Shown here one piece after another: positions 34,329 to 43,359 of a stretch of 64,000 bases of DNA; the stretch's first letter is position 1; each line of letters begins with the position of its first letter. The notes under the pieces were generated by a model. It did not search any database and was not told where the DNA came from. It saw only the letters and a program-made list of their open reading frames with translations. Source of the stretch: Bacilli bacterium (lineage in GTDB: Bacteria; Bacillota_I; Bacilli_A; RFN20; CAG-826); assembly GCA_024408335.1 (NCBI GenBank), contig JAKSVB010000001.1, positions 62,001-126,000 of the forward strand. The letters are read 5' to 3'. Both the position numbers and the translations under genes were made by a program.

Positions 34329-35980
34329 TCAGGTTCCTGTATCGCTTTGAATACCATATCGAATTCTTTCATTTTCTCTAGCGTCCTTTTGTCTGTGTTC
34401 AGTGATTTAACAACGGCCGCAAAATAGAAATACGCCCTACGTTTACTGACGGTTTTGAAAGTTGGCCTTGAGTTTGATGACTCGCTTACCGTCATTGCCG
34501 AATATTGAGTAATATTGCCCTCCTTATCTCGATTAATCACCTCTAGGATGAGTCCGCAGTCTTTTACTAGCGACATCAAGAACTGCCTCCGTTCAGTCAA
34601 GATCTCGTTCTTTCCTTTTATGGTGTCATCGCGGCAAACGGAAACGCATCCATCCCAGAGCTTGACGAAAAGGTGATTCAGGATATTGCAAGTCTTCGCT
34701 CCTTTGTGCGACACTCCTGGCGCAACTTTCTCTAGATACTTCTTTCGAAGCGATGCCTTAATGAGCGTTTTTTCATAAAGCGCCTTGTCTTGGGAATACT
34801 TTTCAGCAAATTCTTTGTTTTCCATGACTATGTCGAAAAGCGCTGCGATTTCTTTCTTGCCATCCTTGTAATGGATGCATTTATCGAATACGTTCTCGGC
34901 TTTTTTAGCAATAACGCTCTGCTTGCTTTTAGAGAGGCGATTGAAAAGTAAAAAGAGCTCGTTTTGCGTAAGCTTCTCAATGGCGTCAGGATCACCTTCA
35001 TACGCCTTTGCGAAGGTCTTAAAGCACGAGCTCTTTTTTGTAATATATCGGTTAACATACTCTAAAGCGTCATCATCATTCATGAGGCTTCTAAAAAACA
35101 TGTATTCGTTTCTAGATGTCGCTTCAAAAAGTTTTTTGGAAAGCCATGCGGTTTGTTGTGCGTGGGCTTTACCGTTTTTGGTAATCATCAAAGCCTTAGC
35201 GATATCATCTCTAGCATCAGAATCGTCTCTACTTAGAGAGTCAAACGCTCTAGATATGATGCTTAGTTGATATTTGGCATAGAACTCCTCTTGCTCTTCG
35301 TTTCGGCCGATATAGTCTTTAGGCATGGCAAATTGCCTATAGCTGGTGATCGGTTCAACTTTTTTGATGTCTTTAAGAACCCTATAGATTTCAAGCGGTA
35401 GTTCTTCAGGGTTTTTAGCAGTCCCGATTAAACGTTTAAATATCTTTCTGATACTCGCCCCGTTTCTCGTTGTTTTGTCGATATTCAGCCAATCAAGATT
35501 GCAACCTTTGGCAATGCCATCTACCAATCCTTTATAAAGGGATTGTTTGTTGATTCCGTCATAATAGAAGAAGATACTAATGAACCTGCAGTCGGAGTAC
35601 GGATTAGACACGTACTTGTAGGTAAGCGTGTACATAAACTCTTCCGATGGCTCTACTACCTCTAGAACTTTGGCGGCATTAATGCAGAATTCTCTTCTTT
35701 CATCAAGAATGTTGACTATATATTCTTTGGCTTGGGTTTTAACCTCCTTTAAAAGTAGCTTTAGAATTAAGTCTAGCGCTTCCTCGAATCTCTTCTTGCT
35801 TTTAGCAAGGGAATTCAGGATATCTTGAGCAGAAAAGAAGTCAAACATTTCGGTAACACCTATGTTTTCCACATAGTACCTCAACGCTAAAAGATCGTCT
35901 GTTTTACTAAACCTGATAGCGTTTTTGTTTAGTTTGAAACGCAATTTTTCTGTTTTCATTTGATAATTCAATATTTCCAC
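34307..35980 (-). CDS. Protein of unknown function, 557 residues
   Basis: I do not recognise a family. The start at 35980 is a GTG; an ATG seven codons later (35959) is possible. There is no signal peptide or membrane segment, so it is probably cytoplasmic. The sequence is helical and rich in Lys, Glu and aromatic residues, with scattered Cys (CINAAK, CNLDWL, CIHYKDG, CNILNH, CVSVCRDD). The region YAMPKDYIGRNEEQEEF-like near 220 and a C-terminal block SNSRPTFKTVSKRRAYFYFAA are the most distinctive parts. No obvious ribosome binding site. Base composition is more AT-rich than neighbours. It is convergent with the exporter and divergent from phoH. An accessory or defence-type protein cannot be excluded, but nothing shows it. 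Confidence 0.6.
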   Translation of the reverse strand: MEILNYQMKTEKLRFKLNKNAIRFSKTDDLLALRYYVENIGVTEMFDFFSAQDILNSLAKSKKRFEEALDLILKLLLKEVKTQAKEYIVNILDERREFCINAAKVLEVVEPSEEFMYTLTYKYVSNPYSDCRFISIFFYYDGINKQSLYKGLVDGIAKGCNLDWLNIDKTTRNGASIRKIFKRLIGTAKNPEELPLEIYRVLKDIKKVEPITSYRQFAMPKDYIGRNEEQEEFYAKYQLSIISRAFDSLSRDDSDARDDIAKALMITKNGKAHAQQTAWLSKKLFEATSRNEYMFFRSLMNDDDALEYVNRYITKKSSCFKTFAKAYEGDPDAIEKLTQNELFLLFNRLSKSKQSVIAKKAENVFDKCIHYKDGKKEIAALFDIVMENKEFAEKYSQDKALYEKTLIKASLRKKYLEKVAPGVSHKGAKTCNILNHLFVKLWDGCVSVCRDDTIKGKNEILTERRQFLMSLVKDCGLILEVINRDKEGNITQYSAMTVSESSNSRPTFKTVSKRRAYFYFAAVVKSLNTDKRTLEKMKEFDMVFKAIQEPDYFSNWS

Positions 35981-36103
35981 TTCTCTATAGTTTATTCAAT
36001 AGAAATTTTTACAGCTTGTATTCTAGAACGAAAAATTTAAGTCGTAAAACGTCAATAAACATTCGACCAAATCTAAACTTCAAAAAACTTTTGCTAGTTG
36101 TGA

Positions 36104-36109
36104 TAAAAT
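36104..36109 (+). promoter_or_regulatory. Extended -10 of the PhoH-like gene
   Basis: TGA-TAAAAT (36101-36109), a TGn-extended -10, about 30 bases before the ATG at 36139, which has its own AAAGGT box. Confidence 0.45.
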
Positions 36110-36138
36110 TAAGAAAAATTTTTAAGAAAGGTTATCTA

Positions 36139-36894
36139 ATGGACGCTTCATCTTATCAATTATTTGGTTTTGACTTCAGGGAAAACGAAGAACAAAAAGA
36201 GTTAATCACCCTTATTAATGTTGAGCCTAACTTGATGCCTATTGTTTTCTGCAAAGGAGACGCTGGCACAGGTAAAACATTTGCTGCTTTAGCCGCCGCT
36301 TTACATCTTGTTCGAGCAAAAGGCAGCAAACGTAAATACAAAAACGTGTATTACGTCAGGGAACCAGTAGAGATTGGACATAGACTTGGCTACTTAAAAG
36401 GAACCGAAGAAGAGAAATATGGGCCATATTTAGGACCGCTTCTTGATAACTACAACCACTTGATGGAAAACATCAAAAATGATCAGTCGTCTCCATATCG
36501 CGCTCCAAAGAAACCTAAGGATATCGATGAAAAACAGCCGATCTATGATAATCTTCCAAGCGATATCATTCCTCTTGCCCCTGAATTTGTTCGTGGCCGT
36601 TCCTTTTCAGACGCCATCATCATCGTAGATGAAGCACAAAACTTAACGCTTGATGAGCTTCATACGCTCTCAACACGTCTTGGCAACAATTCAAAGATGA
36701 TAATTCTTGGTTCTCCTAACCAAATCGACGTCCCTGACCAGACTTTTAGTAACAACGCTTTCGAGACCTCATATCAAATCCTCAAACCTACTGGATTAGT
36801 AGGTTATATCGAGCTCCATAAGCCTATGCGTTCGGGATTTGTAACGGATTTTGATCACAAATTCTTAGAATACAAACTTAGTCACCATAAATAA
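36139..36894 (+). CDS. PhoH-like ATPase
   Basis: 251 residues from the ATG at 36139, which is preceded by AAGAAAGGT; the upstream open frame has no start signal. Walker A is KGDAGTGKTFAA near 39, Walker B IIIVDEAQNLTLDEL near 160, and motif III-like KMIILGSPNQIDVP near 190, all as in PhoH/YlaK proteins related to superfamily I helicase cores. The N-terminal PIN or KH domain found in larger family members is missing. Function in this family is uncertain (RNA or nucleotide-linked ATPase). It is followed by an AT-rich hairpin and the recN promoter. Confidence 0.85.
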   Translation: MDASSYQLFGFDFRENEEQKELITLINVEPNLMPIVFCKGDAGTGKTFAALAAALHLVRAKGSKRKYKNVYYVREPVEIGHRLGYLKGTEEEKYGPYLGPLLDNYNHLMENIKNDQSSPYRAPKKPKDIDEKQPIYDNLPSDIIPLAPEFVRGRSFSDAIIIVDEAQNLTLDELHTLSTRLGNNSKMIILGSPNQIDVPDQTFSNNAFETSYQILKPTGLVGYIELHKPMRSGFVTDFDHKFLEYKLSHHK

Positions 36895-36898
36895 CACT

Positions 36899-36921
36899 TC
36901 TTTTTCTACTTTAGAAAAAGA
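36899..36921 (+). terminator. Weak AT-rich terminator-like hairpin after the PhoH-like gene
   Basis: TCTTTTTCTA / TAGAAAAAGA ten-pair stem with loop CTT, followed by TTTATAAT. It directly abuts the recN -10. Confidence 0.4.
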
Positions 36922-36923
36922 TT

Positions 36924-36929
36924 TATAAT
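36924..36929 (+). promoter_or_regulatory. Consensus -10 TATAAT six bases before recN
   Basis: TATAAT (36924-36929), CAGTCG, then the ATG at 36936. No ribosome binding site exists between them, so the recN transcript is predicted to be leaderless. Confidence 0.55.
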
Positions 36930-36935
36930 CAGTCG

Positions 36936-38603
36936 ATGCTTAAAAAATTATCTATCAAAAACCTGGCCATCATTGAGAATATCGATGTCTCTTTCGGAGA
37001 AGGTTTTACTGTTCTCACAGGTGAGACGGGCGCAGGTAAATCCTTGGTCATTGATTCTCTATCCTTGCTTCTAGGCGCAAGAGCGTCAAATGAGTTAATT
37101 CGTTCTGGCGAAGACAGCGCTTCAATCCAAGGTGTTTTTGAGACAAAAAGCCCTGCCTTAAACGCAATTCTTTCGTCTTTGAATATTCCAGATAACGATG
37201 GCGAAATTATCGTTGCAAGAACGCTAAGTAAGACTAGAAGTCTTATCAAAGTAAACGGAGTCACAGTGACCCTCCAGGATCTTTTGAAGATTTCAAAGCA
37301 TTTAGCAGACATCCATAGCCAATTTGATTTTGAGAAAATTCTTAACCCAGAAAACTACCTCGAAATCATTGACGGATTCTCTTACGAACTAACATCTTCC
37401 TACAAGAAGGAATACTCGAAACTCCTTGGTGAATATAAAGAAAAGAAGGCTCAATATTTAAGTTTGGTCGAGAAGCAAAAGAAGATTGATGAAGATAGGG
37501 ATTTCTTTGAATTCCAGTACAAGGAACTCAAAGCCGCAGATTTAAAAGAAGGCGAGGAGGAAGAAATAGCATCTGAAATTTCTCTTTTGACAAATTACGA
37601 TAAGATTTACTCGCTTTCACAAGAGGCAAACGAAATTGCCCATGAAGATTTCATGGACCGCCTATATGAACTCAACAAAATCGTTGGAACCCTTGCCAAA
37701 TATCAACCTCAATATCAGGAAACGCATGACGCGCTTGATGAAAAGTATTTTGAGGTCATCGACATGATCGACACCCTTAAAAAGAGCTTTAGAGATATCG
37801 ACTACGATCCAGAAAGACTTAACGAGCTTGAACAAAGAGATAGCGATCTAAACGATTTAAAACGCAAATACAAAAAGAGCATCCCTGAACTTATCGCCTA
37901 CAAAAATGAATTGGCAGAAACCCTTGGAGAGAATAATAGCTTTGAGGATCAGCTAACAGAAAAGAAAGCCATAATGGACGAGGCTCTAAAGGCCGTTATT
38001 GCCAAAGGCGAAGAACTCACAACCATTAGAAAAAGAAGTGCGGCTAAGATAGAAAAAGAATTACAAAACTGCATGTCAGATCTTCTTCTTAGAGCCACTT
38101 TCAAAGTGGATTTCCTTGCAAATCCCGCACAAAATGACTCAATTCTCAAAGAAGATGGACTTGATACGATCGATTTCTTAATCGAAACAAACATTGGCGA
38201 AGGCCTTAAGAGTTTGGGCAAAATCATATCAGGCGGCGAAGCTTCGCGTATCATGCTCGCTTTCAAAACCATCCTCATCAAAGCAAACAAAACCCCTACC
38301 GTTATCTTTGATGAAATCGACACCGGCATCAGTGGCGAATCCGCTCAAGCGGTCGCAAGAAAAATTCACGAAATTTCTCTTTCCACCCAAGTCATATCAA
38401 TCACCCACATGCCTCAGGTTGCTTCCCTTAGCAACCATCACATCTTGATAACAAAGGAAGTCAAGGGGAATAGAACATTCGCACACATGAAAGAATTGTC
38501 GCTAGATGAGAAGATCAGACAAGTCGCGTATCTCATTTCCGGCGGGTCAATAACTGAGAAACAACTTGAGTACGCAAAAGAAATGGTGCTTAGTGATAGA
38601 TAA
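36936..38603 (+). CDS. recN: DNA repair protein RecN
   Basis: 555 residues, the family length. SMC-like layout: N-terminal Walker A GETGAGKSLVIDSLSLLLGARA at about 30, a long coiled coil (about 160-360), and C-terminal signature ISGGEASRIMLAFK with Walker B TVIFDEIDTGISGESA near 450. RecN bridges DNA ends during double-strand break repair. It ends one base before a terminator. No argR gene adjoins it here, unlike in many Firmicutes. Confidence 0.96.
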   Translation: MLKKLSIKNLAIIENIDVSFGEGFTVLTGETGAGKSLVIDSLSLLLGARASNELIRSGEDSASIQGVFETKSPALNAILSSLNIPDNDGEIIVARTLSKTRSLIKVNGVTVTLQDLLKISKHLADIHSQFDFEKILNPENYLEIIDGFSYELTSSYKKEYSKLLGEYKEKKAQYLSLVEKQKKIDEDRDFFEFQYKELKAADLKEGEEEEIASEISLLTNYDKIYSLSQEANEIAHEDFMDRLYELNKIVGTLAKYQPQYQETHDALDEKYFEVIDMIDTLKKSFRDIDYDPERLNELEQRDSDLNDLKRKYKKSIPELIAYKNELAETLGENNSFEDQLTEKKAIMDEALKAVIAKGEELTTIRKRSAAKIEKELQNCMSDLLLRATFKVDFLANPAQNDSILKEDGLDTIDFLIETNIGEGLKSLGKIISGGEASRIMLAFKTILIKANKTPTVIFDEIDTGISGESAQAVARKIHEISLSTQVISITHMPQVASLSNHHILITKEVKGNRTFAHMKELSLDEKIRQVAYLISGGSITEKQLEYAKEMVLSDR

Positions 38604-38605
38604 TG

Positions 38606-38630
38606 AAAAAAACCGCAGTTGCGGTTTTTT
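38606..38630 (+). terminator. Rho-independent terminator of recN
   Basis: AAAACCGCA-GT-TGCGGTTTT stem with A-run and T-run on either side; it works in both directions and starts three bases after the recN stop codon. Confidence 0.92.
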
Positions 38631-38714
38631 GTACAATGTTTTCAAAGTTAACAAAAACATTGCTCGAAATGAGGTATACCCCTAATGCTGGACAAAGACA
38701 GGAAAGGGATATTT

Positions 38715-38795
38715 TTATTTTATTTCGTATAACCAATTCAGTGTATCTTCCGCTTCGCCTTTTTGAATGTATACAAAAACTTTGCGAATTTTTAG
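38715..38795 (-). pseudogene. Duplicated 3' end of ilvE (left copy of the island's direct repeat)
   Basis: Bases 38718-38768 match 45210-45260 in the ilvE gene at 50 of 51 positions, in the same orientation. Read on the minus strand they encode the ilvE ending IQKGEAEDTLNWLYEIK and a stop. Before that the remnant reads KIRKVFVY where ilvE has KIRKALTD, so homology continues beyond the identical block but has diverged. There is no start codon or further ilvE sequence. Together with the real ilvE end it brackets the genes at 38911-44825. Confidence 0.85.
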
Positions 38796-38910
38796 TTTAG
38801 CCTGACAAATACTTTTTTCTCTATTTGACGAAAGGAACTTAGGCCTAAAAATGATTTTATAGTCGTCCCGATAAAGATAATTCTAATAGCAACAATCGAA
38901 TCTTTTGCTA

Positions 38911-39705
38911 CTAATAACATACGAACTTGCCAACCAAATTAGTATCGCTTTGTATGCCAAAGTAACCGGGAATGGACTTAATGATTTTTATATAGTTCTT
39001 TTTGTAATACTCGTTTTTCATGTAATAAACTACTTGCTTTATGTACGTTCCCGCTTGATCTTCAAAAACAGCTTCTTTTTTAACGAAAACACCATCAAAC
39101 GATACTGTTTTGTACTGCAATTCCACGGCGACCATTTGGTTAGAAAAAATATCGCCTTTGTTTTCCAAAGAAGCTTTTAAAGCGATAAGTCCATTTGAAT
39201 AGTCTTTAGACAAAACTGTTGAAGGTATTTCATTTAGAGTTATTGACGCCTTAAGTAAAATTGTAGAAACGTCAATCGGAAGGGGCGCATCATAAATCGA
39301 ACACTCAACAGTTGTTGTATCGAGCAAGTCGCCATAAATAATTGAATCGGCGTATTTATTAACGCGTATCCTGCTATCGTATGTTACGCCGCCGTAAGTG
39401 AAACCGCTCGAGATTATGTCTCCGCCTCTATATGCTGAATTAGGATAGTATATTTGGCATTTTTCTATATTTGTCGTGGCCAACACATTGACTGTTTGAG
39501 TTATAGAATCTAAATAAACGCGATCGAAGGCGGATAAACTCGAAATGGAACAGTACCCCTCGGGCACGCTTATTATTTCTGATTTATCGACATCTTCGGC
39601 CAAGGAATAGGCACGTTGTTTTTTGTTGTCGTTTGGAACGGTAAGACTGATTAAGATTGCGCTTAGCAAAACAAATGAAGCGATGGATGCTATCGTTCTT
39701 TTCAT
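38911..39705 (-). CDS. Membrane-anchored adaptor-like protein of the island ABC exporter
   Basis: 264 residues. An N-terminal hydrophobic segment (about 5-22) could be a signal anchor. The remainder is beta-rich; the part ENKGDIFSNQMVAVELQYKTVSFDGVFVKKEAVFEDQAGTYI-like near 180-225 resembles the beta-barrel end of MacA/HlyD-type periplasmic adaptors, where a VxVPxxAV strand pair is followed by a short domain. It is the last gene of the seven-gene run and starts within the stop of the permease gene (TAATG overlap). The adaptor assignment is inference; a full lipoyl domain is not evident here. Confidence 0.55.
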   Translation of the reverse strand: MKRTIASIASFVLLSAILISLTVPNDNKKQRAYSLAEDVDKSEIISVPEGYCSISSLSAFDRVYLDSITQTVNVLATTNIEKCQIYYPNSAYRGGDIISSGFTYGGVTYDSRIRVNKYADSIIYGDLLDTTTVECSIYDAPLPIDVSTILLKASITLNEIPSTVLSKDYSNGLIALKASLENKGDIFSNQMVAVELQYKTVSFDGVFVKKEAVFEDQAGTYIKQVVYYMKNEYYKKNYIKIIKSIPGYFGIQSDTNLVGKFVCY

Positions 39706-40838
39706 TATCTTTCCTCCTTAAGCATTCCTTCGATATTTGAATTTACGCCAATTAACGAGGTAATGAATACGAATATGAAAGAAGATATTATGTAGACAGA
39801 TAGGCAGAAAACGATAATCGGCATGTAAATGTTAATCGAGTAAACTCCTATCCTTATTGTTTGAAGGCTTTCTATTACAACGGAACAAAATATAGACAAG
39901 AGAAAAGCGCCTAAAGAAGACGTTAATATTACAATCATGTTTTCCACCATTAGCTCTAAAAGAATGTCAATCTTGCTAGCGCCGATTGCTAACTTAATGC
40001 CTATTTCGTGATATCTATTTTTGATTGAAAAGACGCATAGTATACAAATTGAGACGCTGGCGATAAAACACAGGGCAATAAATAAAGATAATGTATCGTT
40101 TGCATTTTTTATAAAAGCGTTCGTGTCGCTTATTATCCTGTCTTTGTTCAGTGAAAACAACAAAGCGTAATTAGATATTTCTGTTGTAGAAGATCTATCT
40201 ATATATAAGTAGGCTGATATTGTTTGCAGATAAAGAGAAAAAGTATCCAGCAATGTTGTAATTGGAAGGATGATTATCATCTCAGAGCTTTCAAATGCAG
40301 TTGTGTATGTTCCGATAATTTTGGTACTTTTACCGCAAATTTTGAAATTCTCAAACTCATCGTTTTTGATTAGGCCCTCAGGAATAACGGCAAACATGCC
40401 CTTATCTCTAAAAGCCTCTTCGCTATAAGAAACATCGCCAGAAAAATAGAGTTTATTAAAACCGTATTTGTTGTTATCTGGCAATATGGGGCAATTAAAA
40501 AAGTTGTTGTCAACTCCTAAAATAGTTATACGTGCATCCTCATCGACATCTAGATTCGTTGGATTCTTAATGGTCTGAGAAAACTGTAGCACTTCAAAAT
40601 AAGTACAATTTCTATATTTGCTATTGATGCTGGATTCTTTATCTAAATACCTGGTAGAACTGTCAATCAATAAATTGTCAGGGAAGTACGAAGAAATTGT
40701 TTCGTATACTTGTACTTCTGAATACTTTAGGTCAATCACAAGAGTGGAAGAGAAAATTACAATGAAAGAAAGGATAAAAATAAACCAATTCTTTCTATAT
40801 GAAAAAATCTGCCGCAGTTTTTTAATGGCTTGCTTCAT
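39705..40838 (-). CDS. MacB/FtsX-type ABC transporter permease
   Basis: 377 residues. One membrane segment at about 18-36, a large extracellular domain to about 245, then three segments (about 250-275, 295-325, 340-365). The linker SIKNRYHEIGIKLAIGASKIDIL is the FtsX-domain hallmark. This is the topology of MacB/LolC permeases, which drive an external adaptor or cargo instead of forming a channel. It overlaps the ATPase gene by 17 bases. Probable partner: the ATPase at 40822. The extracellular domain shows no recognisable substrate-specific motif. Confidence 0.82.
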   Translation of the reverse strand: MKQAIKKLRQIFSYRKNWFIFILSFIVIFSSTLVIDLKYSEVQVYETISSYFPDNLLIDSSTRYLDKESSINSKYRNCTYFEVLQFSQTIKNPTNLDVDEDARITILGVDNNFFNCPILPDNNKYGFNKLYFSGDVSYSEEAFRDKGMFAVIPEGLIKNDEFENFKICGKSTKIIGTYTTAFESSEMIIILPITTLLDTFSLYLQTISAYLYIDRSSTTEISNYALLFSLNKDRIISDTNAFIKNANDTLSLFIALCFIASVSICILCVFSIKNRYHEIGIKLAIGASKIDILLELMVENMIVILTSSLGAFLLSIFCSVVIESLQTIRIGVYSINIYMPIIVFCLSVYIISSFIFVFITSLIGVNSNIEGMLKEER

Positions 40839-41502
40839 TGATTGTGCCCTTTTCTAAAATGAACCTTCTGTTACCCTTAGATGCAATGTAGTCGTCATGT
40901 GTAACGATTATAACGGTGGTGCCGTGTTTTTCGTTAATCTTCATCAGCAAAGATAGAACGATGTCCCTGCTTTCTCTATCCAAATTGCCAGTAGGTTCAT
41001 CGCAAATCAAAATGGACGGCTTTTTTATAAGAGCTCTTGCCAAAGAAACCCTTTGCTTTTCGCCTCCGCTAAGAACATTACAGTTTAGTTCCAAAATATT
41101 TGATATAGCTAGTTCGTCACACAACGAGGTGAAGTAATTCATATCCGGCTTTTCTTCAACATATTTAAAAGGCAATAGGATGTTTTCTTTGACATTTAAA
41201 TAATCCAAAAGATAGAAGGATTGGAATAAATAACCAATCTCTTTCTTTCTTAATGCGTCCATATTCTTGATTGCTTTTATATCGTTATTTTTTAAGAACG
41301 TAACACTTCCACTATAGTTTTTATCGAGCAGACCTATGATGTTTAAAAGAGTTGTTTTGCCAGTGCCTGATTTGCCGATTAAAGTCAAAAAATCCCCTTT
41401 AAAAACAACAAAACTTAAGTCATTGAATATAGGGCGACCCCCAAAAAACTTTGAAAGATGGCTAATGGATATAACAGGGTCATTCTCGTTAATCGACTTC
41501 AT
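40822..41502 (-). CDS. MacB/LolD-type ABC transporter ATPase
   Basis: 226 residues from the ATG at 41502 (MKSINEND); a longer frame to 41529 overlaps more of the previous gene. Walker A is GKSGTGKTT, signature LSGGEKQRVSLARAL, Walker B ILICDEPTGNLD, H-loop VTHDD, with the GYLFQSFYLLDYLNVKENI pattern of the MacB/LolD/Salx group. It is placed between the adaptor-like gene at 41489 and the permease, and overlaps both, so the three are translated as a unit. Confidence 0.9.
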   Translation of the reverse strand: MKSINENDPVISISHLSKFFGGRPIFNDLSFVVFKGDFLTLIGKSGTGKTTLLNIIGLLDKNYSGSVTFLKNNDIKAIKNMDALRKKEIGYLFQSFYLLDYLNVKENILLPFKYVEEKPDMNYFTSLCDELAISNILELNCNVLSGGEKQRVSLARALIKKPSILICDEPTGNLDRESRDIVLSLLMKINEKHGTTVIIVTHDDYIASKGNRRFILEKGTINEASH

Positions 41503-42328
41503 AAATATCACCAACGGAGAAGAGGTCAAAATCCAAAAATCTGGTATCCACTATTTCGCAAAAATCAATTATTTCTTTACAGTACAAAGAAAACAGCACC
41601 CATTTCTCCTCCGGTCCTTTGTAGACGAATGAGTGACTTTCATTAGCTTTTGAAAAAACGTCTTTTGTATAGACGGCATGATTGTAGTAATCGTCGCCTG
41701 TAAATACCCCTCTAAAAGAACGGTCAGTAACAATCAGGTCTTTAGTATGGCATCTATAGTTAACTAAGAACAGGCCATAATACTCTACTTTTGAATAATC
41801 GTAGCTGTCAAAGAATAGAGCTTTTTTATTGCCGTCAAAATCTGCAAATAATTCTTTGCTTCTATAATCGCCAGAATAAAAATCATAGCTTGTCAATTCG
41901 ACTTGAATGGTAAATTTTTCAAACAAATAGCAATCTATTTCTATTTCAGATTGAGAATTTTTAATATTTAAGACAATTCCATCATCGTCAGCAACGACAT
42001 TTTGTGACCCTCTTTTTCCGATCGTGTCTCCTTTTTTAAATTGACTACCTATTTGCAGACCTGTCGCTGAAATGCCATCAAAGCTGCAAAACATGTTTTC
42101 TTCGGCAATAAAATTTGAGTTTAGCTCACTATATTTAATGAAATCCCCTTTTTCAAAGGAGACTTTTTTCTTCAAATAAAACGTTTTGTTATCCTGATCG
42201 ATTTCAAATGATACTGAGTCTTTTTCTTTGTAATTGAGACCTGCGTATAGGCAAATGCCACAAGAAACAACCGCTGTTAACGATGACGAAATGACAAAGA
42301 GTAACTTTTCCAATCTTGCTTTGTTCAT
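41489..42328 (-). CDS. Membrane-anchored HlyD-like protein of the island
   Basis: 279 residues. A single membrane segment (about 8-29, FVISSSLTAVVSCGICLYAG) is followed by an extracellular region. Residues about 70-115 (LQIGSQFKKGDTIGK, then NVVADDDGIVLNI) look like the lipoyl/barrel-sandwich half-motif of HlyD-family proteins. The remaining 160 residues are Tyr/Asp/Phe-rich and unrecognised. A GGAGGTG box gives a confident start. It overlaps the ATPase gene by 14 bases. An 85-base gap upstream contains TATAAT (42359-42354), so the transporter genes may have their own promoter. Confidence 0.6.
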   Translation of the reverse strand: MNKARLEKLLFVISSSLTAVVSCGICLYAGLNYKEKDSVSFEIDQDNKTFYLKKKVSFEKGDFIKYSELNSNFIAEENMFCSFDGISATGLQIGSQFKKGDTIGKRGSQNVVADDDGIVLNIKNSQSEIEIDCYLFEKFTIQVELTSYDFYSGDYRSKELFADFDGNKKALFFDSYDYSKVEYYGLFLVNYRCHTKDLIVTDRSFRGVFTGDDYYNHAVYTKDVFSKANESHSFVYKGPEEKWVLFSLYCKEIIDFCEIVDTRFLDFDLFSVGDIYEVD

Positions 42329-42353
42329 GTTACACCTCCGTATAATTCACGTT

Positions 42354-42382
42354 ATTATAAGTTAATATGCGTTAAACATTAA
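42354..42382 (-). promoter_or_regulatory. Possible internal promoter of the island transporter genes
   Basis: Minus-strand TATAAT (42359-42354) in the 85-base gap before the gene starting at 42328; the -35 (TTAATG at 17 bases) is poor. Confidence 0.3.
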
Positions 42383-42413
42383 GTATTTCTCAACCATTTT
42401 AAAGATCGGCAAC

Positions 42414-43337
42414 TTAAAAGTAATACATATCTCTAATAATGTAATTCATGCCGTTGATTGTTACATCGTAATTTACGTCTCCACATATTGACGTATACTT
42501 CATGTAATCTCTCTTTTTTTTGAATTCGATCTTGTAAATCAAGCCTTTTTGCTCTCCACATTCGGATGTATAGTCTACGCTTCTGATCTCTTCGAACGAA
42601 TACCCTTCGCTTTCAAACGAATTTCTCATGATCATTTCATAAATATCGACGTTCCACGAAATATTTTTATCGATGCTCAAAAAAGAGACACCGTCGATAT
42701 ATTCAATTAGATTATCAGAAAAAGAAATATCGTTAATCCTGATAGAAGCAGTTTTTAAGTTATAGAACCACTCGAAATTTAACGCTAAATAATTATAGAA
42801 AACCGCTTGACGGTTCCAATTCATTAGGTTTTGTTTAAAACACCCTTCCGTATAAGATGGAGCGAAAGGAGGATAATTTACATATTCATCATTAAAAACA
42901 AGCGTAATTTCGAAATCAAAAGTGTAAATTGAAGTTGCGGTTTCAATAGAGGCTTTTGTAATTCTGAATTCTTCTTCGAATTCTTTAGAACACGTTATTT
43001 TGATGGCGCTTAAAAGCGAATCCTGAAACTTATCAGTAATCAAATCGTTGTTGTACAACAACTCATATGTAAAGTAACTATCCGCGTCAGAGCTTGCTTC
43101 CAGACTTAGATGAGCTTCTTTTTTCAATAGGTTTGTCTCTTTTTGTTTGATTTCGCTTGAGACAATTGTCGAAAATGGCATTAGCTTAGTTTCTCCCAAA
43201 CCTATAGAAACAGTGCCTGTTGCGTGTGGCATGTCACCAAAAGTAACGTTTTTCTTTTCGTTTCCTTTTGCTGAACGACAGGAAGCCAAGCAAGCGCTTA
43301 TCAAAGATATAGCAAATAACAAGTTCTTTCTTTTCAT
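42414..43337 (-). CDS. Hypothetical lipoprotein of the island
   Basis: 307 residues with signal peptide and lipobox LASC (acylated Cys20). The mature protein is rich in Tyr, Asn, Ser and beta-strand pattern, with no family I recognise. Late Cys residues occur in TSECGEQKG and SICGDVNYD. It lies 22 bases after the secreted protein at 43360 and before the adaptor gene. As a surface-anchored product of the same operon it could be an immunity or receptor-type protein for the cargo; that is speculation from context. Confidence 0.65.
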   Translation of the reverse strand: MKRKNLLFAISLISACLASCRSAKGNEKKNVTFGDMPHATGTVSIGLGETKLMPFSTIVSSEIKQKETNLLKKEAHLSLEASSDADSYFTYELLYNNDLITDKFQDSLLSAIKITCSKEFEEEFRITKASIETATSIYTFDFEITLVFNDEYVNYPPFAPSYTEGCFKQNLMNWNRQAVFYNYLALNFEWFYNLKTASIRINDISFSDNLIEYIDGVSFLSIDKNISWNVDIYEMIMRNSFESEGYSFEEIRSVDYTSECGEQKGLIYKIEFKKKRDYMKYTSICGDVNYDVTINGMNYIIRDMYYF

Positions 43338-43359
43338 AAATAAATAGATTCAGATGATA

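Noticed and set aside
38603-38800. Plus-strand frame after recN
   Set aside because: It runs through the recN terminator and the antisense of the ilvE remnant; a similar peptide appears antisense to the real ilvE end, which is explained by the repeat.
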